64,000 nucleotides of DNA from Nymphaea colorata (Eukaryota > Streptophyta > Magnoliopsida > Nymphaeales > Nymphaeaceae). The position numbers were made by a program, and so were the translations under genes. The notes beneath the pieces are model-generated. The model was given only the letters and a program-made list of their open reading frames with translations. It was not told the DNA's origin and did not search any database. The stretch's first letter is position 1; every line of letters begins with the position of its first letter. The stretch is from NCBI RefSeq assembly GCF_008831285.2, contig NC_045149.1:15154578-15218577 (forward strand), read 5' to 3'. Below, piece by piece: positions 12,409 through 24,600 of the stretch.

Positions 12409-12799
12409 ACATTGAATTGATCTGTGTCATTTTAGAGATTTTGGTTTCCCTGTTTGCTTGTGGGGAAGGGTGGTTTTTTCAACCATTTTTTTTCTCTCTT
12501 ACCCACATTTGCTCTGTTCTTTTTTTCTTAAAAAGTTTTGCTTGCTCGACCATTGGACCTGGTAGATCTTAAAAGAAAAAGAGACTTGAAAAATCAATCC
12601 TGTTTTGAAACAGTTATTCTCATTTCCTGTTTGCATGACTAGTAATGAGAATATTCTCATTTCTCAACTTTATGGAGGTAACCTGACAAGGTTTAGAAGA
12701 GAAGAAAAGCAACCAAAAAAGAAAAGAAAAGAATGCCATAGTCTGAAAAAAATCCTACTTGTAAACTTATCTACATTTAATTTTTCTCCATAGATTTTG

Positions 12800-13990
12800 T
12801 AGGGGCACTGCTATGGAGCTTCACGGATGAACAACATTAGTGTCTTCTATTTTGAATTTTTTAGCGTACTTCAGACAGGCTTTTTTTGTTTTAGATTGGA
12901 TATGATCGACGTAGAACTTTTAACATCTATTCCCTGCTTGCTTTATAGGCCACACACAAGTCTTTGGTGGTCATCAACGTAGCACATGGGAAGGCTGAAA
13001 GTGGTGTTGAAGCTTATGGCCCGTAATAGTTGTCTGCAGTAAAATCCTCACTTACTAATGAAGATTTCCCGCTCATTTCAACTTATTTGCAACAGTATCA
13101 AGTAGAATCCTGACAGTAAACATTTAACCCTGTTCTGTTGAATAGTGAACTAAAAAGATCTTTCAATTAGAGGATTCTTTTAAGGATCCACACCCTCTTG
13201 TTGCTGCAGGATTTATTGCCATGTTTGCTAGTTGCTATTTTGGCAAGCCCAGGTGTGGTAATATCTTAAACCGGTGGATCTTAAACCCGTGTAGCAGGGC
13301 CGGAGGCAGTGCGGGCATGGTGTGAGCAATTGCTCACACAAGCCCACAGAAAATGCTTAATTTTATATTGTAACTTCATGGCAGCTTTTCTCATTTATAT
13401 ATAAATGCTGTTTAAAATTTTAAGATTATCTAACTAATGCTTCTTAGCCAAAATTTTCTGGCTCGGCTCGGTATAGCTAATTGTTGATCTTTTCAGGCAC
13501 AGAATTTTCAAGTATATTTAATCTTAAACCCCTGGAGCTTCTCTATCTTTTCGTACTCACCTTAAGCAGAGCGTACACATGGTCATTGGAGTTGCAGAAG
13601 GAGCAGGACGGGAAATATCTACCCGGAAGCTTGCACGCCATTGGCGAAAAAGATGCGGCTGCTCCTTGATGCTGGCCTATGGATCACTCAAAGGATCAAA
13701 GTACTGTTGGAGGGATTCAGAAAATCCTTGTCTGTTCATGTCTTCCAGTCATGCTAAATTTTTCTGTAGGATAATTTACCAAGGACCGCAACATGGCAAT
13801 AAATATGAAGTCTATAGGTAATAGATCTTCAGTAATTGTAATAGATCTTCTCTTCAATTACTGGCGTTTACACTATTTTTTGCCATCTGCTTCTGTCCTA
13901 AAGTGGACATATGTCGCTGTTAACTCGACATATTTTACAATTTTAGAGCACACCAGGCGGTTGCTGAATTTTAAGGATTTCGTTCTACTA
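12800..13990 (+). pseudogene. Decayed partial copy of the phosphofructokinase gene
   Basis: Both exon and intron sequence of the intact gene at 18.7-26.8 kb reappears here in the same order and strand. Intron-like DNA at 12800-12950 parallels about 23015-23150. The words ACAAGTCTTTGG and GAAGCTTATGGCCCGT at 12955-13025 parallel the exon at 23153-23282. GGATTTATTGCCATG at 13209 parallels 23504. ACATGGTCATTGGAGTTGCA through CAAAGGATCAAAGTACTGTT at 13575-13710 parallels 24838-24980. The following short exon and intron parallel 25080-25320. Much of the first copied exon is lost, frames are broken, and the 5' exons (residues about 1-280) and the last two exons are absent. Because introns are kept, this is a DNA-level duplication, not a retrocopy. 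Confidence 0.9.
13297..13467. mobile_element. Possible old hAT-like MITE inside the pseudogene
   Basis: Starts CAGGGCCGGAGGCAG after CCGTGTAG and ends near TTTTCTGGCTCGGCT before CGGTATAG. The flanks agree at 6 of 8 positions and the termini are only roughly inverted. It resembles the two clear hAT-type MITEs in this window (24195 and 35226) but is much more diverged. Confidence 0.35.
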
Positions 13991-14039
13991 TGGTAAGAAA
14001 GAATATTATCAACTATAGTATATATGTTATATAATGTAC

Positions 14040-14640
14040 ATAATTGAGTTGAGTCGAGTTCCTATGACATGCAAACTCGAGTCGAGCTTTGGCGAGTTGA
14101 GTTCGTGTTAGCTTCATAAAGGAGTTCGTCGACGTGATTGTAAAACAAAATATGAAAAATAGGAAACGAAAAAAAGTTTAAAAAAACCTGAAATATGTGG
14201 CGTTTATAGATTCCATAGTTCATAGGAAAATCCTCATTTGGACAAACATTGGAAAGACATTATATTTACAGAAACAAAAATACATAGCAGTAGGAACCCA
14301 AAGTCGAAGAACAGACGATAACCCAAAGAACTCGATACTTTATCATTGAAGGGGCTTCACCTTGTATATACTCCTCCTGATTTACCTTAGAGGAACACGT
14401 AATAACTCTCAAAAACCCTTTCTAACATTCAAAAACAAGTTAGCATAGCAACAGTATAACATTATTTCTGAGAGTATGAAATTCAAAATATGCCATGACT
14501 TTAGCTATGTCTTCTCTTCTGCACCTGAAAATGACTTATTCTGTGAGTAGTGATTCTGTTGAGTGTGATTCGTGCTTGTATCAGATTTGCCCGTAACGTC
14601 TGTAACCTTTTGATCTTTACCCAGCCCAACAAAAAATTTC
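14040..14640. other. Non-coding spacer
   Basis: Holds GAGTTGAGTCGAG-type words at 14045-14105 similar to 9720-9840, then AT-rich DNA with no supported gene. Confidence 0.35.
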
Positions 14641-14647
14641 CTTCATG

Positions 14648-15300
14648 AGCTCAACACAAAACTTTCCTCGAACTGTTTGAGCACACTCTTCTGAACCATC
14701 TTTACCATAATCAAAGCAGCTATCGTCATGGCTGGTACAAATAATGCATCAGGAATGAACTCCTTCAGTGCTTTCTTCTCCACTTTGTTCATCTTTTGGT
14801 TCCACTCACTGGAGAAAGTCTGGACGAGAAAAGCTAAACTCGAACAGATATTCGTAAGTTGTTATAAATCGTTGGAATCACGATTATTATGAGCACTGGC
14901 TCTTGCAGACACACTTAGTAATCTGCCGTAACTCTAGACGTATATGTCAGATAAAGGAGGCCGACCTGTGCTTCCTCCTGAGATGGTGGATCAATTGCAT
15001 TTCTAGCACAAAAGAATTGGCACTGTACTGCTGTCAGTGGAGCAGCAAACAAGATAGCGTCAAGCTTAGAAAAAGATGAAGAATGGAACAGTTGGTAATG
15101 GAAGATTTCTTACTTCAGTATGCGGAGGATGTGTAGATGAACTATCTCAAGATTCACCTGGTTCTGTTTAGTATCCTTGACGATTTGATCGTAGACCCAA
15201 CCAACTAATTTATCTATATAAAGGGTACTTGATTGAGCTGAGCAGGACTTCAGGCAGATGCTGCCAAGCAGAGGCGGGAGAGAGAATCCCCCTCGCCGCT
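14648..15300 (-). pseudogene. Degenerate EF-hand-family gene, copy B (broken)
   Basis: Homologous to copies A and C. The upstream exon (about 15117-15230) still reads VYDQIVKDTKQNQVNLEIVH. The middle exon (about 14966-15029) is 62 nt long from TACAG to its donor, against 61 in A and C, which shifts the frame and brings in TAG and TGA stops. The last exon (about 14648-14820) joins KKALKEF directly to IPDALFVPAMTIAALIMVKM, so some 45 residues holding the APP...KR.GE segment are gone. Two independent lesions make it a pseudogene. Confidence 0.8.
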
Positions 15301-15833
15301 AACACTGGCTCCATGTCAAATTCTTTTCATCTTGGAGAAGCTCTGAAAAAGTAGTTGTTCCATTGAAGAGCATAAGAAACAAAAAAAAAATGTAAAATCG
15401 TATAAACATATAAATATAAAAATTTGATGGCCTCAGAGGTTTCAAATCTACCGGATGGCCAAAAACTAAAAACTCGAAATAGTCACAACGGGCACATTCA
15501 CGACGGACAATTAACGAACGGTTTATGATGCTTTCAGTAATGACTCATGCTATTGCCGTTAAGTTTTAACAGCATATTTTTAGTTTTTAATCATCCGACA
15601 ATGTTTGGCATCCTGCCGATTTCAGTCTTTTACTTTTTTTCTAATGTCAATTAAAATGGACATCCGAAGAATCCGATGTTCATAGCCACACAGCACCAAA
15701 ATGCAGAAATGGGACATGTATTTGAAGAAAATAGATGTTCATAGCTACACAGAATCAAAATGCAGACATGGGATATTTATTTGAAGATGGTTTGAGAACT
15801 TTTTCATTGGACAAATTAAGCAGCATGAGAAAT

Positions 15834-17127
15834 TCATGTCTCTGAAGATGCTCCTCCGTAGTTAGTTGGTGAAAATGCCTGCAATATCTGCTTGAGCGCG
15901 TTCTTCTCTACCAACTTTACTGTAATGAGGGCGCCTATCGTAAAAAGTGGAACAAATGCTACATCGGGAATGTAGTCTAGCATCGGCTTCAATTGCGGCG
16001 ATTGCTCGCCCACCCGCTTCATTATCATGGCCAATGGCGGAGCAACGACGCCGGTAACCTCAGTGTACTGGCTAGATTTGTTGGGCTTTTCCAGAAGACT
16101 CACAATGAATTCCTTCAGTTTTTCCTTCTTCTCCTCTTCTTTCAAATGTTTCCACCCATCGTAGAAGTTCTGGAGGAGAAAAGATAAAACAAAAACATTA
16201 TAGACTATCATCGGCCACACTGCTGGCTGGCTCTCAAATACAGAAACTCTGGTACCAACTCTTTCCTATAATATGCGGAGATTACAGCATTTAACAGATA
16301 GAAGGTGCCAACCTTTACTGTCTTCCGAAGTGGCGGATCATACTGCATTCCTGGCATGCAACAATTGACTACGCTGCTCTCAGTAAAGCAACAAACAAGA
16401 TAGTGTCAAGCATTTCACAAGAACTAGAACCAGAAAAAGATCAAGAATAGAAAGCTTTGCAATGACAGATTTAATACTTCAGTACGTTGAGAATCGTTAG
16501 TCGAACTGTCTTAAGATCCATCCTTTCCTTTGCAGAATCCTTGACGATTTGTTCGTAAACCCAGTCAATGAGTGTGTCTTTAGAAAAGGAACCCGATTGA
16601 CCTAAGTAAGACTCCACGGTCTTCTTATTAAGGAACAGAGTTGCTGTCAATTGGCAAAGGCGGATGTTAATTTGAATTAGCACAATTGATGGGGTTCTAG
16701 GGATGCACTCTTATCATGAGACAAAATATAGACCACATAAGGGGGCGCTTGGTAGCAGGAACATTGTTGCGTTCTTTGGGAGAACGCAGTGTTCCTGTTA
16801 CCAAGCGCCTCCCCGAAGACAACTGAATCAAGTAAATCTCTCAAATAACATCGTTAAGTAGGTAAGGAATCAGCTTCATTTTAGACGATGAACGATCCCC
16901 ACATCAACATTAGCAACGCATTTTTGTTGGGTGACGAGAAATGTTCTGTACCATCTAACTATTGACAGTAAACCAACCATTATTGTTTAAGAAAAATCAA
17001 AGTACTGTAACGGTAAGATCATGCAGAAGCACAGAGCAAACAAGACCCAAATCCATGATAAGGCGAAGCATCACCGCATTACCTCCGCTCAGAGAGCCGA
17101 GAACCAGCCCCATTCCTGCCAAGCAAT
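15834..17127 (-). CDS. Degenerate EF-hand-family protein, copy C
   Basis: Minus strand. Supported exons are 16478 to about 16643, 16313-16376 and 15834-16169 (stop), with a likely upstream exon 17083-17127 of the same 45-bp length as in copy A. The product includes DTLIDWVYEQIVKDSAKERM, then LNSVVNCCMPGMQYDPPL, then NFYDGWKHLKEEEKKEKLKE, TGVVAPPLAMIMKRVGEQSP and FVPLFTIGALITVKLVEKN. It shares the layout of copy A: helical EF-hand-like pairs, a DPP linker and a hydrophobic tail. The position expected to hold the second calcium loop is Lys/Glu-rich, so binding is unlikely. Similarity to copy A continues into the upstream flank (about 17430-17620 against 12010-12200), showing that the promoter side was duplicated too. 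The N-terminal exon and start codon are unresolved. Confidence 0.65.
16741..16814. mobile_element. Short fold-back (hairpin) MITE-like element
   Basis: GGGGGCGCTTGGTAGCAGGA at the left is mirrored on the right by a segment whose reverse complement begins GGGGAGGCGCTTGGTAACAG. The arms also share GTTCTTTGGGAGAAC at the centre. The whole 74 bp folds into an almost perfect hairpin. No clear target-site duplication was seen. It lies within the 5' part of the copy C gene. Confidence 0.7.
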
Positions 17128-17639
17128 CTGCAATAAAGAAACTAAAAAAGTTACAGCAATTGAAGCTATTTCTATGCCTTCAAAACAAACAGGGCCGCGT
17201 TGTATCTGCTATATGCGTGCTCAGAAATGACACCAGAATCAATGACAAGCATCCAGTGTTAAGAAGGAAGCCTAAAAGTTGAAGCAAGGAATGTGAAAAC
17301 GATCTGGGTGTCACCCACAAGACAGAAAAAATCCAAACCTTCACCAAACTGTTGCTCATCAAAATCACTTCCTCCAGTAAGCTCCTGCTAGATATAAGAT
17401 ATCAATGAGATACACTTCTTTCTGATTGTGCAGGTGGCGGCAGGATACCATGAGTTTGACCTTTGTATTGATTCATTGTTTCTCGGGTTAAGGCATTTCT
17501 GCTTCCCTGTGAACGTAACGCCACTTGATTCCTGCCTTACGAGTCCCGGCTTTGTGGTCCGGAAACTCAGGACCCTAAGAATGTTATATGTTCCCTTTGG
17601 ACATGTAAAATGACTAAAACACCCTTGTATTGACGTCCC

Positions 17640-18540
17640 TCCAAAATTATTTTGTTCACATGTCGGTTGTCTCCAAACATTTGCTTTGCTTGTCTCCAAA
17701 CATTTGCTTTTTCAGATGTCAGTACTCTTCAGTTATTTGCTTAGTGTCTGCTCTTCAATCTATTGTGCATCTTTTTTTTTTAAAAAAAAATACAATTTAT
17801 TTTTTTTACATATTTTTTAAATTTTGTTATGAAATATCAATTTTCAAAATTTTTATATAAAACAAGTAATTTTTTTTAAAATTTACATATAATTTTTTTT
17901 TAAAAAAATTTGAGATAGGGCGACGGTCCCTGACTCTGCTCCTGTCTATGGAGACGAGACGCCCCCAGTAGGCTTTCACCGAGCCCTAACATATATAGCC
18001 AAGGACGAGAAGGTGTTACGAGTCATCCATTGAATCTGAATCCAACGGATTGATCCAAACTAATGCAAGAATCTGATAATTGCAACCAATTATGCGTTTG
18101 ACCACAAATTTTCAGGTCAAGACTGATCACCAGTTTTATACAGGTCCGTCCATGTTAAATTGTACATTTTGTAGTCTGATTCATATAAGTTCCATCCGGG
18201 ATCTGGGTATGGATTTACATTTAGTGGGTCCAGTCTGGAACACATTAAAGTTGGATTGGAGCCGCGGGTCCGATTTGGTTGCCATCCCCAACCGGCAGTA
18301 TATGGATCTAGATTCGGTTTTTCTTTCTCTGGATGAAATTATTAACTAGGATCCACTGGTTCCATTCGGATTTGGCTTTCAGATCGATGACTATAAGATC
18401 CAAAATCGACTCGCTTGGAGCTTCCACCTGACCAAAACGATCGAAAAGGTCCACATGAAAACCGTCAAATCGGGACAGTTAAGATCGAACGGTCCGAATA
18501 GTTTCACGAACGGTTAAAAGGCTTGATGGACGGCAGCCGG
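17640..18540. other. AT-rich spacer between EF-hand copy C and phosphofructokinase
   Basis: Contains T/A homopolymer-rich DNA (17770-17910) ending GACTCTGCTCCTG, which looks like the right end of a decayed MITE. Then follows a stretch (18010-18460) full of GATCCA/GATCTG words. No gene is supported. Confidence 0.4.
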
Positions 18541-18542
18541 CG

Positions 18543-18601
18543 AACCAATCGCACCGCCACGAGCCGTTACGCGCACAGGTAGCGCTGCTCCCCTATAAAA
18601 G
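18543..18601 (+). promoter_or_regulatory. Core promoter of the phosphofructokinase gene
   Basis: A CCAAT word (AACCAATCGC) at about 18543 is followed by TATAAAAGG at 18594, about 85 bp before the start codon. The spacing leaves room for a short 5' leader. Confidence 0.65.
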
Positions 18602-18681
18602 GCCACCGAGTTTCCCCCCAAAATCACAGGGGTCCGATCTCTGAATTCGTCGACTCTTTTCTGTCTCTATCTCTCGTTCTC

Positions 18682-21600
18682 ATGGGGACGATCTCTCCGC
18701 CCTCTCTCAGCCGCGAGCCTCTGCCTTGCTCTATCTTCCCGCCGTCACACTCACACAGCAAGAAGCCTGCAAGATTTTGCTCCTTGAGCTCAAGATTTAG
18801 GGTTGCTCCGGGAGGAGGATTCTCGGCGGGGAGGACGATCAGAAGGAGAAAAGGCGACGTCGTTGCGCGTGTGCAGAAGGTTGAGCAGGGAAATGGAGGT
18901 TTCATTATCGAGGACATTCCTCACTTAACGGATTATCTGCCCGAGTTGCAGGTAGTGGCGCTTTTCTTATTTTATTTTTGGTTCTCGATCTAGAGTTTGG
19001 ATCGCCAGTTAATGGTTTTTGCATGCTTTGGGGATTTAACGAATCTTATAATCTTGGATGGTTAATGGACCAGTCTTTGGTCGTTTTCTTTTGGTTTAAT
19101 TCTAGAGGCATATTTTCTCTTCGATCTTTTTAATCTCCATCTGATCTTTAACTGAACAACAACAGAAGCAATAATAAATATTATTGTTTACGATGAAGTT
19201 TGTTTCTGAAGCGGCATCCAAGGAATTTAGGTGCATGCTTACTTGATGGAGGCAACTGCTGGATGATTCTTTCAAGGACTAGAGTGTAGGGATCGTGGTT
19301 GACATCGAGTTGTGATTCTGGAGTGTAGGGATTCGTGGTTGACATCGAGTTGTGATTCATTCATATTTTAGTGCCTTTGCATATATATGCAGATTCATGA
19401 CGGAGATGTATGTCGAACGTATGTGAAGAATGACTGCATTAAGCATCCGGAGCCAAAATTTTAAATTAAAGGGGGGCGCTGGACTAGTAAGACATAAGAA
19501 AAACGAAAAGAAAAAATAGCAAAGTTCAAATTATAATTAAAATTAAAAATTACTGTTTAAGCTTATTATTTCTGCATTTTTAGTTGCTTTATCATATATA
19601 TTTTAACTAGACATCTTATAGCATACAACTATTGAAATATATAACAGAAAAGGCATATTAGCAGGAGAAGCTATGTTTTTGTTTTTGCAAATGACGTTGA
19701 TTAATTTTATTGCAAAAATTTAAAAATTCTTATTATGAAATCCTGTGTTGCATCATAAATTGTTCTAAACTGTATTAAAAATTAACCATTTCAATTTCAT
19801 TTTGAGTGGTCTTGTTTCATAATGATACCGTTCACATGTAAAGGGTGTTATTTATGAAACTTCCAATAGATTTATAAACGACATAGTAAAATAACCTTCT
19901 TGTATATAAGAGATTATCAATAGCAAACAACGTCCTTAAGATTTTTGTTTGGCTTTAATATGCTATATTTTTTAGAAAAAATTGAGGTCTTCTTTTAGCT
20001 ATTTCACAATTTATTTGAATGAGCCAAGTCGAGAGGGACACTAGCTCAACTAAGGAGGAACAGTCCATCTTGGATGAAATGTGGCTCTGCCGCTGATTGC
20101 ACACAGTTTTACTTGGTTGCATGTCTCTGTTGCTTCATTTTTAAAGGTGTGAAAATTCTGTCTTGTTCTGTAGAAGAGTCCAGCTGCCCCTCTGCAGTCA
20201 AGGAGCTTGTAACATGTTTCTGTGAAAGTAAAGTTTCCCTTAGACATTTGCAGTGTAAGTTTTTCCTGCACACCTTTTGTTCTGAATAGATTTGGGAATT
20301 GTTGATCAGATGCCAGTTTTCCATGCTATGTTTTGCTTGTGTGCATATACCTTTGACAGAAAGATGCCGTGGACATGAAAAAAATGTGACCGATCCATTT
20401 CATTCTGTCTTTTTTTACCTTATTTGTTTAAAGTACAATGATCATGGTTGATTGATAATCGTAGACATGTAATTCTCCTAGTCCAAAATATTTTTTTCAT
20501 ACTGATCTTATTCATTCATTCTGCTCTTCTGAAATTTGAACCTTTTATTAATCTCTCTTACTGCAGTCCTATGCAAACCCCTTGAAAAAGAGTCATGCTT
20601 ATGCTGTTGTTAAGTAAGACTATCATAAACCTTACTTCGTAATATTTCTTTGATTGTTGAACATGGAGAACATTGTGTTTTTCTTCCTGTGCTAAGAGAT
20701 AGAACTTATCTACTCCAGGGAAACCTTTGTCAGTGTAGATGATGTGGTAGCCACAAAGGTCTGTGTTTCATTGGCATTAATTTTCATTTGTAATTCTTCA
20801 GTCTTTATGCTTGAACATGCACTTCAAATGATTCTTTTCTCCCTATTTTCTCTTAGATTGTTGTTCAGAAGAATGATCCCAAGGGTGTACACTTTCGCCG
20901 TTCTGGGCCTCGTGAAAAGGTAATGTACATTTCCCTCCATGGGTGGTCTTCAACAAGTCCTTTTATTCACTTCTGTTTGATGCTGGTCAGGTTTACTTTG
21001 AGCCAGATGAAGTATGTGCTTGCATTGTGACATGTGGTGGGCTATGTCCAGGAATCAATACTGTCGTTCGTGAAATTGTGTGTGGCCTGAACTACATGTA
21101 TGGAGTTAATAACATCCTCGGAATAGAGGTGAGGCTGGTTGGACTATTTAAGTTTGTCCTCTGCAGTAAATTTGCACATTTTGTTTTTCCAGTACGGAAA
21201 GTTTTGGCTTTCTAGTAGGGTAACTATCTGGAGAGTCTAGGGTCACTTGGCTGATCTCTTGTGGTCTTGCTTCATACAGTTGATTGGACAAACAAACAAC
21301 ATGTAGACTTCTGATTTCTTGGCCAGCTATTGCGTTGGCTGCAATATTTTATTATAATAGGCTGATTTTGTGGGATTTAGCTACCTCATGCTATCATAAC
21401 TCTCTAGGAAGTAAAGTGATCTCATACGTTCCTACTAAATCAGAGGCTGGATAATATAGTCTCTGTGTAATGTTTCTTTCTTGTTTCATCCCTGGAAGTT
21501 CCTTTAATCACCATGCCACTTAAATTTCCCTTTTGAGTAATTTCCACTGATGACTCCTCCATAAACACCTTCTGATCTGTACTTCTAGTTTGTGCTGAAT

Positions 21601-24600
21601 ATGCTAGAGAGATTTCTGAAACGATTATTAAAAAAGAAAATCCAACATTATTTTGACTTCTTAGATTGTAAATTAAAGAAAAATCTAACATTTAGGCTTC
21701 CCAAAGAGAAAATCCACTTATAAATGACCAATGATGCCTATTGGATTTGCTAGTGCATGCAGAAAATATGCAGCACTTCTCATGCATCCTCCATAAACAC
21801 CTTCTGATCTGTACTTCTAGTTTGTGCTGAATATGCTAGAGAGATTTCTGAAACGATTATTAAAAAAGAAAATCCAACATTATTTTGACTTCTTAGATTG
21901 TAAATTAAAGAAAAATCTAACATTTAGGCTTCCCAAAGAGAAAATCCACTTATAAATGACCAATGATGCCTATTGGATTTGCTAGTGCATGCAGAAAATA
22001 TGCAGCACTTCTCATGCATCTACATATTAGTCAAAGATGATTGCATCTTTTCAAATTCAATAATGATTATCTTGTTACTAATTTGAAGAAATATTCTCTT
22101 TAAGTACAACCCGGATTTGGTTTGAGGGAAAAACTATGCAAACATATGGGAAGTTATGATTTCATAAATTGATGCAACTTCCAGTTAAATTGTACTTCTT
22201 TTAAAGCAAGTCCATTATTATAAGGACCTTTAATTGGAGAGGTCTCAATGTAGCTTTTCTGTGCAAAAATGGGTTAAACGCATCTGAGACCAATGGTTTC
22301 TTGTTTCTCTTTTGGTGAAGTATGCTGCTCATATATTTATAAATTTCTGGTTGCTGTTTTGTAAGTTTGAGTAGGGTTTGTACAGGGTGGGTACAGAGGC
22401 TTTTATTCTAGGAACACAATTCCTTTGACACCAAAGGTTGTCGATGATATTCATAAACGTGGTGGGACCATCCTAGGCAGTTCACGTGGTGGTCATGATA
22501 CCTCTAAGATAGTTGACAGCATCCAGGACCGGGGGATCAATCAGGTTAGCTTATGTAGCTATAAATACTACCACTTACCAGTGTTTATGTTCCTCTGGCC
22601 TGGATTAATATTTCTCTCTTCAATTTTTCCAGGTATACATAATTGGGGGGGATGGGACTCAGAAAGGAGCTGCCGTTATTTGTGAGGTGATATTTTTCCT
22701 TAAGAACAGTGCATCTAATTCATGTTTATGTTGCAAGTGCTGTACATTCCTGTCATTTGTGGATCTAATCCCGTAGTATCATGGGCAGGAAATTGAAAGA
22801 CGTAAACTGAAGGTGGCTGTTGCAGGCATCCCCAAGACAATTGACAATGATATTGCAGTAGGTTCCCATACAATCATGTCCTTGTTGTTGACAAGGGGTT
22901 TTCTCAATGTAGACATAATTTCCACCACTATATGAAGCATTGGAGTGTGGTCTTGAAGTATATTGTCCTTAGCTGTATATATATTTTCTTTTTAACTCAC
23001 CGACAATTCGTTAAAGGCACCGCTATGGAGCTCCACTGATGAACGTTACTGGTTTCTTCTAATTTTAAGTTAGCATACTTCAGTTAAACTTTCCCATTTT
23101 AGATTGGATGATCAACCAAGAACTTTAAGATCTATTTCGTGCTTGCCTTCAGGTCATAGACAAGTCTTTTGGTTTTGATACTGCTGTTGAAGAAGCTCAA
23201 AGGGCCATCAATGCAGCTCATGTGGAGGCTGAAAGTGCTGAGAATGGTGTTGGTGTTGTGAAGCTTATGGGCCGTTACAGTGGTCTGTAGTAAAATTCTC
23301 ACTTGTTTCCCTACTTCACTGAAATTTTCCTGTGCATGTCAACTCATTTTCAACAGTATCAAATAAAGACGGCAGTACTTAGTTAATCCTGTTGTCTTGG
23401 ATATGTTAATCACAATTCCATACTGAAAATACTAAATACAGGTAGCAAATGGAAGATTTTCTAATTAGGTGTCTTTTAACTCCATACTGTCTCCTTCCTG
23501 CAGGATTTATTGCCATGATTGCTACTTTGGCAAGCCGAGATGTTGTAAGATCTTAAACCCCTTTAACCTATCTATCTTTTCATGCATAGGATTTTCAAAT
23601 ATATAACTCGTGATCTATTTTGGTTTTCAATCATTTTGACATCAGCAATGGTGATTCGACATGTTCTTTTGCTTAACGTTTAACAAATGTTTATGCACCA
23701 GTTTGACAGCTTTTGTTGTGAGTAGAACAACAATGGAGAATGCGAAAACAATTGTGATTTGATTACCCATCCTTTAGCTTGATCAGCCAAATATCCTCTC
23801 AAAATTAGGGATGTGAATGTCTCAGATTTCGTTGAATTTCATGGTGGATTTTGGCACATCTTTCACAGCACAGCCTCCGTGATTTTCGGCTACTAGGGAT
23901 TGGCTTTAATCGTGGTAGTTTCTGTCTTCCTGTGCTCAAGCTTCCTGAGCTCAGCCAATAAACTATGTGCTTGACATGATTCATAACAATATTTTATTTT
24001 TTTATTACTTGTTCCCCTTAAGGCATTGTGTTTAGGTACCTCTTCATTAGCTTTTTTTTTTTCCTGGTAACTGACTTGGACCAATGCCAACTGACTAGTC
24101 CCAGTTGGTCTTTTTTGTGGTTTGACTCACCTGAGTCTAACTTCCGATTTTGACAACTATCACCAACTGTCGTGCCATTTTATGGGATTGTTAGCAGGCA
24201 GGGGCAGAGGGAGGGGGTGGGCCACCTAGGCCATGGCCCCACCCCAACTATTTGAAAAAAAAAAACATTGAAAAAATTAAAAATTTTAGTTGTGTAATAT
24301 ATTTTTTAGATTCGGATTCAGTTTGGCCCTACCCCGATCCGAGGTTGGATTGTTTAGCCCACCCCTGAAAAAAATCCTGACTCCACCCCTGAAAAAAATC
24401 CTGACTCCACCCTGATTGTTAGGTTTGGTAAAAATCACTCTTCCGTATTCCCATGTTATACTTCCACGAATAGATCACTGTAGCAAATGGTACTGGATGG
24501 TTCTTACTTCTGTGGTTTCTTCAATGGACAAAAATCAAATGCTATATATTTTTGTAATATTGGTGGTCTCAAAATTTGCTGAGATAAGCTATTTGACATT

